Assembly: GCA_030524805.1 (NCBI GenBank)
Contig: JAUNFY010000017.1
Coordinates: 1 to 47,619 of the forward strand
Origin: Bacteroidales bacterium
GTDB taxonomy: Bacteria > Bacteroidota > Bacteroidia > Bacteroidales > Muribaculaceae
Direction of reading: 5' to 3'
Length of the DNA: 47,619 bases
The notes under the pieces were generated by a model that saw only the letters and a list, made by a program, of their open reading frames with translations, had not been told where the DNA came from and did no database searches. The translations under genes and the position numbers were made by a program. Shown here piece by piece: positions 1-7,579 of the stretch (its first letter is position 1; each line of letters begins with the position of its first letter).

Positions 1-1570
1 CATCTCCTGACTTTAAAATCTTACCGAGCAAAACCTGCGAATCGGCGAAACTATCGACGATGTGCAGGTTTTTCTTTTCAAAGCCTGCCGATAGGATTCC
101 CGATGTGAGGGCCTCGCGGTTGTAGGCACCCACTACGACAGCCACATCCACGCTCTCGCCGATGTGGCGGCCGAGCTCGCGGTTGAGGTTTTCCTGCTCG
201 CTGCCCAATTCTATCATGCCGGGGGTGACGATGATGCGTTTTCCACCGGTGAACTGCGAGAGCACGTCGACCGCCATCCTGGAGCCGGCCGGGTTGGAGT
301 TGAATGCGTCGTCGATGATGGTGATTCCGCCCGGTGTGCGCTTCACGTTGAGGCGGTGCTCAACCTGCTCGATGGATTCGACGGCTCTTCTTATCTCATC
401 GGGCGTGACGCCGAGATGGAGTGCCACCACCACGGCGGCCACAAGATTGGAAATGTTGCATTCGCCCACGAGGCGCGTACGGAGGCTGATTTCAGTGCCG
501 TCGCGGCCTACGACAGTAAACGAAGTGCCGTCGGCCGAATATGCTATGTCCTTAGCCGAGAAGTCGCAAGTCTCCGGTGAGGAAGCTACGCCATAGCGAA
601 GGGCGCGGACGTTGCCCACGGGCCTGTCGGCACACTTCTCGAAATCGTTGTTGATGACCGCAAGGCCGTCGGCCGGCAAAGCGTCGACAAGCTCGAATTT
701 GGTCTTCTGCACATTGTCGATGGTCTTGAACGACTCAAGGTGCATCGGGCCAACGGCAGTGACGATTCCTGTCTGCGGATGAACCATGTCGCATATCTCC
801 TTGATGTCGCCGAGTTGCTTCGCGCCCATCTCGCAGATGAACACCTGATGATAGGGCTTCATCATTTCCCTTACTGTCCGAATCACACCCATCGGGGTGT
901 TGTAACTGCCCGGAGTCATGAGCACGTCGTAATGCTCCGAGAGGATCCTGTGCAGATAATGCTTGGTAGATGTCTTGCCATAGCTTCCGGTGATGCCGAT
1001 GATCTTCAGGTCGGGCATGGAGCGGAGTATCGCCACGGCCTCATTGCGGTAGCGGCTGTTGATGGCGGTTTCCACCGGTTTGAGCAGGAAGACCGCGAGG
1101 ATGGCTACAGCCCATGAGAAGATGCAGAGCATGAGGAGGGCGCCGAGAGTGACCTGACCGCCCGAATAGTAGAGGAAAGCATCGCTGCCGCCGCGCCCCA
1201 CGGTGAGCGCGAGCGCCACCACGATGGCCACGCTTATGAAAGCGCACACGCCATAGATGCGGCGCACACGGGGGGTATAGACCAGCGGCTTCTTGAATTT
1301 CTGCCTGAGCATGAATATGGCTTGCCCGATGCATACACAAGCGGCAATCAGCGCATTCATGGCAGGGGAGAGGAGTGTGGAGAAAAGGAGGAAAAGCACG
1401 CACACGTTTACCATCCTCACTCCGGAGGCGATGTCGCCCGAGCTGTTGAGCCATTTCCAGTATCGGTCGATGCGGTAGCTGTTTTGCTGCAGCATGTGGA
1501 TGTCGTGTCGGAAGTTGAGGAGCATGTAGGCTCCGCAGATAATCAGGATTATGATGGAAAAGAGATTCAT
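1..1570 (-). CDS. Membrane-anchored MurF-like Mur ligase (partial, cut at left edge)
   Basis: Reading leftward from an ATG at 1570, the frame stays open to the window edge (523 codons, C-terminus missing). About residues 1-165 hold five hydrophobic segments (near 2-18, 53-66, 70-88, 105-123, 138-163). An ATP-binding loop GITGSYGKTS follows at 192-201, then Mur ligase central and C-terminal domain motifs (PGSYNTPMG, EMGAKQLGDI, the QKTKFEL region holding the carbamylated lysine of the family, DDAFNSNP). The catalytic part resembles MurF, which adds D-Ala-D-Ala to the UDP-MurNAc-tripeptide. Ordinary MurF is a soluble protein of about 450 residues, so the membrane region is the odd part. This could be a paralogue acting on a membrane-bound or different substrate rather than the housekeeping MurF. 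It lies 107 bases downstream of the alpha/beta hydrolase on the same strand. Family assignment is firm; substrate is not. Confidence 0.85.
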   Translation of the reverse strand, partial: MNLFSIIILIICGAYMLLNFRHDIHMLQQNSYRIDRYWKWLNSSGDIASGVRMVNVCVLFLLFSTLLSPAMNALIAACVCIGQAIFMLRQKFKKPLVYTPRVRRIYGVCAFISVAIVVALALTVGRGGSDAFLYYSGGQVTLGALLMLCIFSWAVAILAVFLLKPVETAINSRYRNEAVAILRSMPDLKIIGITGSYGKTSTKHYLHRILSEHYDVLMTPGSYNTPMGVIRTVREMMKPYHQVFICEMGAKQLGDIKEICDMVHPQTGIVTAVGPMHLESFKTIDNVQKTKFELVDALPADGLAVINNDFEKCADRPVGNVRALRYGVASSPETCDFSAKDIAYSADGTSFTVVGRDGTEISLRTRLVGECNISNLVAAVVVALHLGVTPDEIRRAVESIEQVEHRLNVKRTPGGITIIDDAFNSNPAGSRMAVDVLSQFTGGKRIIVTPGMIELGSEQENLNRELGRHIGESVDVAVVVGAYNREALTSGILSAGFEKKNLHIVDSFADSQVLLGKILKSGD

Positions 1571-1677
1571 CGGTAGTTGCGGGTTTAGTATTGAAGTCGG
1601 TAGACCTTTTTTCGAATTAAAAACCGGACAAGAAGTGTCAATAAGTCAGCACAACTTCATTGGCATTTGCTTGCGAA

Positions 1678-2445
1678 TTAAAGATTGAAGAAGGAAGCGG
1701 TGGCGCTCCTGAATCCGAACGGATTGTCGAGGAAAGAATAATGTCCGCAACCGGGGAAGACCACAAGGCCGGCATCGGGGATGAGGCTCTTCATGGTGTG
1801 GGCGTCGGAGAGGGGGGTGGCGGTGTCGTTCTCTCCCCATATCAGCAGGGTGGGGGCCTTTATGGCCGGCATCACGTGCTTCAGGTCTTCATTGACACAT
1901 CGGCTCATGATGGCCCTCATGCGGGGTGAGGAATTGCGATAGTCGGCCGAGCCTTTTTTAGAGCGCATCCTGTCAAGAATCTCGCCTCCCTTCTTCTTGC
2001 CGAAAAAGAGATTGACGAGATGCTTTGTGGCTTTGAACGTGTAGACCTTCCTGTAGTAGTTGAAACCGTGGCGGGGCTTCACGCCTGCGGCATCGACGAG
2101 CAATATCCTGTCGACCTCATTGCGTGAGCCGAGCAGGATGCTGATCCTGCCGCCGAATGAATGGCCTATGAGCGATGGCTTTTCCAGCCCGAGCCGGATG
2201 ATGAGCTGTTCGATGAGGCGTGTGAAATCCTCGATGCCCCACACGGCGGGAGGCTCGGAGCTTTGCCCGTGGCCGGGAAGGTCGACATTGATGGTGCGCA
2301 TCCTGCCCCGGAAAATGTCTTCAATCTGCCTTACGGTGTCGACGTTGCAGCCCCATCCGTGCATGATCACCACCGGGCGGAGGTTTTCCTCGCCCGAGTC
2401 GCGATAGTGGAGGCTTACGCCTTCTATTTCGATGATATTGTCCAA
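1678..2445 (-). CDS. Alpha/beta hydrolase
   Basis: 255 residues with the full alpha/beta hydrolase fold signature: oxyanion motif HGWG (29-32), nucleophile elbow GHSFGG with Ser96, acid in WGENDTATP (Asp207) and His235 in GCGHYSFLD. The start codon is TTG at 2445: an in-frame stop lies two codons upstream, and the first in-frame ATG (residue 28) would remove the first strand of the fold. The substrate cannot be read from the sequence; esterase or lipase-like activity is the usual range. It lies upstream of the MurF-like ligase on the same strand and downstream of aguB, so co-transcription with the ligase is likely. That would fit a cell-envelope role, but this is inference. Confidence 0.85.
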   Translation of the reverse strand: MDNIIEIEGVSLHYRDSGEENLRPVVIMHGWGCNVDTVRQIEDIFRGRMRTINVDLPGHGQSSEPPAVWGIEDFTRLIEQLIIRLGLEKPSLIGHSFGGRISILLGSRNEVDRILLVDAAGVKPRHGFNYYRKVYTFKATKHLVNLFFGKKKGGEILDRMRSKKGSADYRNSSPRMRAIMSRCVNEDLKHVMPAIKAPTLLIWGENDTATPLSDAHTMKSLIPDAGLVVFPGCGHYSFLDNPFGFRSATASFFNL

Positions 2446-2511
2446 AACTTATTCAGAAGTTGTTTATTCCTTTCTCCGGGTTGGGGAGATGGCATGATTT
2501 TTGAGGTGGGT

Positions 2512-3387
2512 TTATCTCAGGAACCGCTTGGTGAGGTCGGCGTAGGCATCGATTCTGCGGTCGCGGAGGAACGGCCACCATTGGCGCACATTCTCGCAGT
2601 GGCGGAGGTCGACATCCACTATTTCCTCGGCCTGCCGGTCGTCGGGAGCGAGGGTCAGGAACTCACCCTGCGGTCCGCACACGAAGCTGCTGCCCCAGAA
2701 ATCTATTCCGGAAGAAGCGCCGGAGGGGTCTTCCTCATAACCGACGCGGTTGACGCTTACGACGGGAATGCCGTTTGCCACTGCATGTCCGCGCTGCACA
2801 GTGATCCATGCCTCGCGTTGGCGCGCTTTCTCCCCGGGGTCGTCGTCGGGGTTCCATCCGATGGCTGTAGGATAGATGAGGAGGTCGGCTCCGTCGAGAG
2901 CCATGAGGCGTGCAGCCTCTGGATACCATTGGTCCCAGCAAACGAGCACGCCGAGGCGGCCGAGCGAAGTCTCGATAGGGTGGAATCCCATGTCGCCAGG
3001 AGTGAAATAGAACTTCTCATAAAAGCCCGGGTCGTCGGGAATATGCATCTTGCGGTATTGTCCGGCCACGCTGCCGTCTTTCTCAAACACAACAGCGGTG
3101 TTGTGGTAGAGTCCGGGCGCGCGGCGTTCGAAACCGCTTGCCACGAGCACCACGCCGTTTTCGGCGGCGGCACGGGAATAAATGTCGAAAAATTCCCCGG
3201 GATAAGGCTGGGCGTAGCTGAAATTGCCGACATCTTCGGTCTGGCAGAAATAAAGGGAATCATGAAGTTCCGACAACACAACGAGGCGTGCGCCATCGTC
3301 GGCAAGCGAGCGTATGGCGGCGAGATTTCTCGCGCGGTTGGTAGCCGGATCTTCTGAGAAACTATGCTGCACTATTCCAATCTTCAT
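2512..3387 (-). CDS. aguB: N-carbamoylputrescine amidohydrolase
   Basis: 291 residues of the nitrilase superfamily. The catalytic triad is visible: Glu40 in LSELHD, Lys113 in RKMHIPDDP and Cys150 in VCWDQWYPEA. It hydrolyses N-carbamoylputrescine to putrescine, CO2 and ammonia, the last step of the agmatine route to polyamines. The chosen start (ATG at 3387, MKIGIVQHS) matches the usual N-terminus of the family. A longer reading from 3435 would only add residues encoded by the direct repeats in the aguA-aguB gap. It follows aguA on the same strand after 128 bases, so the pair forms a two-step pathway unit. Arginine decarboxylase, which makes agmatine, is not in the window. Confidence 0.94.
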   Translation of the reverse strand: MKIGIVQHSFSEDPATNRARNLAAIRSLADDGARLVVLSELHDSLYFCQTEDVGNFSYAQPYPGEFFDIYSRAAAENGVVLVASGFERRAPGLYHNTAVVFEKDGSVAGQYRKMHIPDDPGFYEKFYFTPGDMGFHPIETSLGRLGVLVCWDQWYPEAARLMALDGADLLIYPTAIGWNPDDDPGEKARQREAWITVQRGHAVANGIPVVSVNRVGYEEDPSGASSGIDFWGSSFVCGPQGEFLTLAPDDRQAEEIVDVDLRHCENVRQWWPFLRDRRIDAYADLTKRFLR

Positions 3388-3405
3388 GATGAAATGCTTA
3401 TTCAA

Positions 3406-3444
3406 CTGCCACGTGGCGAAGCAGATGTCTGCCACGTGGCGAAG
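3406..3444. repeat. Tandem palindromic repeat between aguA and aguB
   Basis: The 16-mer CTGCCACGTGGCGAAG occurs twice (3406-3421 and 3429-3444) at a 23-bp period. Each copy contains the perfect 10-bp palindrome GCCACGTGGC. It lies in the 128-bp gap between aguA (stop at 3516) and aguB (ATG at 3387), just upstream of the aguB start. Two palindromes about two helical turns apart look like an operator, but an mRNA-level role or a simple duplication is equally possible. Confidence 0.75.
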
Positions 3445-3515
3445 GTGAGGTTTATCAGTTTATGTGACAGGATTGATCTGTCGGAGAGAATGCTGGTGTC
3501 GGAGGAAAGGCGGTG

Positions 3516-4550
3516 TCAGATTTTGCACACGCCGTGCGGAATCTGCATCGTGGCGCAATGCAGCGAGCCATGTTGCTGCAGGAGAGTGCGGCAATCGACA
3601 CCTACCACCTTATGAGTGGGGAACGCGATGCGTATGGTGCGCATGGCGAGCTCGTCTTTGTCGGGCTGCGCGTAAGTAGGCATGAACACCACTCCGTTGG
3701 CTACGAGATAGTTGGCGTAGGTAGCGGGCAAGCGGTTGCCCTCGGCGTCGCATACGGGGTCGGGGAGGGGAAGCTCCACGAGATTGAACGGATTGCCTTC
3801 GGCGGTGCGCATCATGGTGAGTTGGGCACGCATTGCGAGGAGCGGTTCAAACATGGGGTCGTCGAAATTGCGGGTTCCGGTGAAGACGATGGTGTCGTCG
3901 GGAGCGATGCGTGCGAGGGTGTCGATGTGCGAATCGGTGTCGTCGCCTTCAAGGGCGCCGTGGTCGAGCCAGAGCACATGGTCGGTTCCGAGGCGTGCGG
4001 CGAGCACCTCGTTGACCTCTTGCTTCGTCTTTCCCCCGTTGCGGTTTGGCGAGAGCAGGCATCTCGAAGTGGTGAGCAGTGTGCCGTTGCCGTCGGTTTC
4101 GACCGAGCCACCCTCGAGAACGAAATCGCGTTCGTTGCGGTATGCACCATCCACCAACAAACCCATACCGTTGAGATTCATATTGACAAGGTTGTCTTTG
4201 TCGGCGGCAAACTTGAGGCCCCAGGCGTTGAATCCGAAGTCGAGGGCGCGGATGCGGTCGTTGCGCACGACTGTGAGCATGCCGTAGTCGCGGGTCCAGG
4301 TGTCGTTGTAGTCTACGGCGACATATCTGATGAGCCGTTGGTCGCAGTCTACCATTATCTCGGCGGCCTCGGCTGCGTCGCGGCAAAGGAGCATTACGGA
4401 TATGCCCTCGTCGGTGATGGCCTTGACAAGGCGGCGATACTGGTCGATGGCTTCCGGCAGGATATAGTTCCAGTCGGTATCCTCATGCGGAAGGGCGAGC
4501 ATGACGTATTCCACAGGTTCCCATTCGGGAATGAACCGTATTGAATTCAT
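3516..4550 (-). CDS. aguA: Agmatine deiminase
   Basis: 344 residues of the peptidylarginine/agmatine deiminase family (guanidino-group-modifying fold). Motifs in order: TWTRDYG, LEGGSVETDG, DSHIDTLARI and the C-terminal QQHGSLHCATMQIP, where Cys332 is the expected nucleophile. The enzyme converts agmatine to N-carbamoylputrescine and ammonia, which the next gene (aguB) turns into putrescine. Paired with aguB, agmatine deiminase is more likely than peptidylarginine deiminase, because PPAD-type enzymes of Porphyromonas carry signal peptides and extra domains and none is seen here. A -7-like element TAATTTTG lies at 4582-4589 upstream of the start. Confidence 0.93.
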   Translation of the reverse strand: MNSIRFIPEWEPVEYVMLALPHEDTDWNYILPEAIDQYRRLVKAITDEGISVMLLCRDAAEAAEIMVDCDQRLIRYVAVDYNDTWTRDYGMLTVVRNDRIRALDFGFNAWGLKFAADKDNLVNMNLNGMGLLVDGAYRNERDFVLEGGSVETDGNGTLLTTSRCLLSPNRNGGKTKQEVNEVLAARLGTDHVLWLDHGALEGDDTDSHIDTLARIAPDDTIVFTGTRNFDDPMFEPLLAMRAQLTMMRTAEGNPFNLVELPLPDPVCDAEGNRLPATYANYLVANGVVFMPTYAQPDKDELAMRTIRIAFPTHKVVGVDCRTLLQQHGSLHCATMQIPHGVCKI

Positions 4551-4581
4551 GATTTACAATTCAAAATTCATAATTATAATG

Positions 4582-4641
4582 CAAAATTATAAAAAATCCG
4601 TGACTATATGCCCTAATATTAATCTTTTTTTGCTAAATTTG
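4582..4641. promoter_or_regulatory. Divergent Bacteroidota-type promoter elements
   Basis: Two -7-type elements face away from each other: TAATTTTG on the minus strand (4582-4589) for aguA, and TAAATTTG on the plus strand (4634-4641) toward the DUF975 operon. Neither has a clear TTTG at the usual distance of about 20 bases, so both are moderate calls. If the plus-strand element is used, the miniature element at 4680-4883 lies inside the 5' leader of the DUF975 operon. Confidence 0.45.
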
Positions 4642-4679
4642 TGGAGCGGTAAGAAAATAAGCATGACAATAACGGCAAT

Positions 4680-4883
4680 GAAGTTGTTTAAACTTATTTT
4701 TTCGTTAAGATTTCGACAGGTTTCCGGATGGATTTTTCTTCAGGAAGAAGGAGCGATGCGGGCATCGCGACTGATGAGTGAGGGAAAATACGCCGGAAAG
4801 ATGGCGGAAGATTAATGAAAAGAGTCTTCGTTTTCACACTTCATGTTGTTTTTTATAGTTCGTAAATAAGTTTAAAGAACTTC
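4680..4883 (+). mobile_element. Miniature inverted-repeat element (MITE), copy 1
   Basis: 204 bp. The left end is GAAGTTGTTTAAACTTATTT; the right end (4864-4883) is its inverted complement with one mismatch. The trinucleotide AAT flanks both sides (4677-4679 and 4884-4886), a 3-bp target duplication. The inside has a short hairpin (TTCTTC-AG-GAAGAA), a second one (GATGC-GG-GCATC), and a wider pairing of TTTCCGG with CCGGAAA. It carries no transposase. Together with the flanking AT it forms an open frame of 45 codons starting MKLFKLIFSLRF, which is broken in the other two copies. It fills most of the gap between aguA and the DUF975 gene. Confidence 0.88.
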
Positions 4884-4909
4884 AATACAAACCTAAAAAC
4901 AATAAAGAG

Positions 4910-5491
4910 ATGATTGAGACAAAAGTAATCAAAAGCACCGCGAGAGGCAAGATAAGCGGTTTTGCAGGCTCCGCAATGTTAGGAACGCTGATAATGATGC
5001 TGATCATGGGAGCAGCCGGCTCTCTTTATGGTCTGGCGCTGCTGGTAGTAGGCCCGATGAATGTCGGCTACGTGCTCTTCTGCCGGAAGATAATGGACGA
5101 GAAAGTGGCTGATTACAACCAACTTTTCGCAGGCTTCAGCGATTATGTCAACAACCTTGTCGCCGGCCTCGTGTATACTCTCATCGTGGCACTCGGATTC
5201 ATTCTTCTGATAGTGCCGGGCATCTGGCTTGCGTGCGGATTGAGCCTGACCTTCATGATCATGTCCGAGAACAAGGGCATGAGCGGCATCGACGCGCTCC
5301 GCATGAGCTGGGCGATGATGCAGGGCTACAAGTGGAAATACTTCTGCCTCAACCTGCGTTTCATCGGATGGGCGCTGCTGAGCATACTGACACTGGGCAT
5401 CCTGACCCTCTGGATTCAGCCTTGGATGCAGATGTCGTTTATCGAATTCTACCGTCAGGTGAGCGATGAATATTGCAAAGAAGACAAATGA
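4910..5491 (+). CDS. DUF975 family integral membrane protein
   Basis: 193 residues, mostly hydrophobic, with about four to five membrane segments and the DUF975 pattern: GFSDYVNN, then IVPGIWLACGLSLTFMIMSE, then MSGIDALRMSWAMMQGYKWKYF and a final LGILTLWIQPW stretch. The function of the family is not established. It heads a three-gene run in which its stop overlaps the DUF1599 start (ATGA at 5488-5491). Codon use is like its neighbours. The MITE upstream separates it from the nearest candidate promoter. Confidence 0.87.
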   Translation: MIETKVIKSTARGKISGFAGSAMLGTLIMMLIMGAAGSLYGLALLVVGPMNVGYVLFCRKIMDEKVADYNQLFAGFSDYVNNLVAGLVYTLIVALGFILLIVPGIWLACGLSLTFMIMSENKGMSGIDALRMSWAMMQGYKWKYFCLNLRFIGWALLSILTLGILTLWIQPWMQMSFIEFYRQVSDEYCKEDK

Positions 5492-6039
5492 AAATGAAAG
5501 ACAACACAAAGAAACATAACACAGCAGAAGAGTTCGCGGCAGCCAAGAAGGAGTGTCGCGAACTCTTTGAAAAGAAACTGCTCGACTACGGCACTTCCTG
5601 GCGCATCATGCGCCCGATGAGCCTTACCGACCAGATAATGATAAAGGCGATGCGCATCCGCAGCATCGAGGAAAAGGGAGTGGCTCTCGTCGACGAAGGT
5701 ACGCGCCCGGAATTCATCGGAATAGTCAACTACTGCGTGATGGCCCTGATACAGCTCGACCTCGGCCCGGGCGACAACCTCGCTCCGGCAGAGTGCATGA
5801 GGCTGTATGACGAGAAACTGAATCAGACGACGCGGCTGATGGAAAACAAGAACCATGACTACGACGAGGCGTGGCGCCAGATGCGGGTGAGCAGTTTCAC
5901 CGACATCATACTTCAGAAACTGATGCGCACGAAGGAGATAGAAGGGCACGACGGCCACACGATAGTGAGTGAAGGCATCGACGCCAACTATATGGACATG
6001 ATCAACTACGCACTCTTCGCGTTGATAAAGACCGCATGA
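5488..6039 (+). CDS. DUF1599 protein (nucleotide-modification-associated domain, duplicated)
   Basis: 183 residues from the ATG at 5488, which overlaps the preceding stop as ATGA; the ATG at 5494 is an alternative. The protein contains two similar halves, each with a K-DYG/HDYDEAWR-type motif (LLDYGTSWRIMR near the start; NHDYDEAWRQMR later) followed by a TD-I-I/L-KAMR/KLMR stretch. This is the duplicated DUF1599 layout common in Bacteroidales. The domain is associated with nucleotide modification; its activity here is unknown. In Bacteroides a DUF1599 gene commonly precedes the DoxX-type gene, as here. Its stop overlaps the next start (ATGA at 6036), which implies translational coupling. Confidence 0.88.
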   Translation: MKMKDNTKKHNTAEEFAAAKKECRELFEKKLLDYGTSWRIMRPMSLTDQIMIKAMRIRSIEEKGVALVDEGTRPEFIGIVNYCVMALIQLDLGPGDNLAPAECMRLYDEKLNQTTRLMENKNHDYDEAWRQMRVSSFTDIILQKLMRTKEIEGHDGHTIVSEGIDANYMDMINYALFALIKTA

Positions 6040-7469
6040 CGGATCAGGATAAAACCGAAGGGGCAAGGCGAAAGACCCCGCTCGGCATAGAGCGGAGATT
6101 CGACCGGTTCGGCGACTGGCTCGACACGAGCCGGCTTGCCAAAGTGGTGTCGCCGATGCTGCGGCGCTATCCGAATTCAATATCGGTGGTGACGTGGCTG
6201 ATGCGGCTTGCCGTGGGCGCTACGTTTGTGGTTTCGGGCCTGACCAAGGCCATCGACCCGTGGGGCACCTACTACAAGCTTCAGGAATACTTCACGGCAT
6301 TCCATTTCTCGCTGGAGGCATGGGGAAACACTGTGCTCACGCTTGCGTTTCTACTCTTCAGCGTGGAATTTTTCATCGGGGTGTCGTTGCTGACGGGATG
6401 CTTCAGGAAAGCGACGCCCATCATGACGGCGCTCGTGATGCTCGTGATGCTTCCGCTCACGCTCTGGATCGCGATAGCTGATCCGGTGGCCGATTGCGGA
6501 TGCTTCGGCGACTTCCTTGTGGTGTCGAACTGGGCAACTTTCTTCAAGAATGTGCTGCTCACCGTCGCCACTCTGTGGCTCCTTAAATTCAACGTCAGGG
6601 CCGGTTGCCTGATAAGACCTTTCCTGCAATGGCTCGCAGCAGTCGGGATAGCGGCCTACGTGCTTCTGGTGGGTTTCATAGGCTACCGCCAGCAGCCGAT
6701 GCTCGACTTCAGACCCTACAAGATAGGGCTGGCATTGCTCGCGGCCGATGATGAGCCTGAATTTACCCCTACTTTTGCGTTCGTATATGAGAAAGACGGG
6801 AAGGAAACTACATTTGGTGAGGATGATGAACTTCCGGATGAAGCTGATGGGTGGCGGTTCGTGAGGCGTGAGGAAACGGGCTTTGAGAAAAATGAAGCAT
6901 CCGCCGGTGCTCCGCGGCCGTCGTCGGATTTCAGAATATGGAATGAAGACGCGTCGGAAGACGTGACCGAATCGCTTGCAGGGCCGGAGCATCAGCTGAT
7001 ACTCCTCATACCCGACATCAACGCCCTTTCAATGGCGTCGAGCTGGGAAATAAACAGGCTCTACGACATTGCGAGCCGGCAGGGAGTGGATTTCTTCGCA
7101 GTGGCGAGCGGTAGCCCTGAGGCTATAGAGCAATGGCGCGACCTCTCGTCGGGCCAATATCCGATATATACTGCGGAAGACACTTCGATAAAGGAACTCG
7201 TCAGGGGCAATCCGGGTCTTGTGGCGCTTGAAGACGGAAGAATAATATGGAAAACGGCATTATCGGCCATAGTGCTCGACGATGGCGTGGAGGATGCCGG
7301 AGAGGAAACGGGCAGCGCTACGCTTGACGACAACGGTAAATTCCGTACCTATCCCATCGGCACGGCCATGACCGGAGCGCAGGCATTGATATGCCTGTCG
7401 GCGATGCTTGTGGCGTTGCTCGGATTGCTCGCCCTCGCTCCCTCGCTTTTCGGCATGAGAAGAGGCTGA
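6036..7469 (+). CDS. DoxX/MauE-type membrane protein of the BT_3928 family
   Basis: 477 residues. The N-terminal half has about five membrane segments with a DoxX/MauE pattern (RLAVGATFVVSGLTKAIDPWGT, then DPVADCGCFGDF). A soluble stretch of about 200 residues follows with a thioredoxin-like layout (LILLIPDINAL...ASRQGVDFFAV...GLVALEDGRIIWK) but no CxxC pair where a thioredoxin active site would be. One more membrane segment lies near the C-terminus. MauE-type proteins support disulfide or redox chemistry at the membrane; without CxxC in the soluble part, a redox role here is only a suggestion. In Bacteroides this gene is commonly followed by tpiA, which is absent here; rodA converges on it instead. 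Confidence 0.82.
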   Translation: MTDQDKTEGARRKTPLGIERRFDRFGDWLDTSRLAKVVSPMLRRYPNSISVVTWLMRLAVGATFVVSGLTKAIDPWGTYYKLQEYFTAFHFSLEAWGNTVLTLAFLLFSVEFFIGVSLLTGCFRKATPIMTALVMLVMLPLTLWIAIADPVADCGCFGDFLVVSNWATFFKNVLLTVATLWLLKFNVRAGCLIRPFLQWLAAVGIAAYVLLVGFIGYRQQPMLDFRPYKIGLALLAADDEPEFTPTFAFVYEKDGKETTFGEDDELPDEADGWRFVRREETGFEKNEASAGAPRPSSDFRIWNEDASEDVTESLAGPEHQLILLIPDINALSMASSWEINRLYDIASRQGVDFFAVASGSPEAIEQWRDLSSGQYPIYTAEDTSIKELVRGNPGLVALEDGRIIWKTALSAIVLDDGVEDAGEETGSATLDDNGKFRTYPIGTAMTGAQALICLSAMLVALLGLLALAPSLFGMRRG

Positions 7470-7551
7470 CAAGGCGGATTGCACAGGGAACGGATAATCA
7501 CATACAAAGCAATCGCATGCTGAGAAACAGCATACGGAAAAATAACTTGCA

Positions 7552-7579
7552 GACGCGGCTGAGAGATATCAGTCGCGTC
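7552..7579 (+). terminator. Terminator of the DUF975-DUF1599-DoxX operon
   Basis: Inverted repeat GACGCGGCTGA / TCAGTCGCGTC (one G-T wobble) with a 6-base loop, followed by TTTCTTT on the plus strand. It overlaps the last codons and stop of rodA (7569) on the other strand, so the convergent operons meet here with no spare space. Confidence 0.75.
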
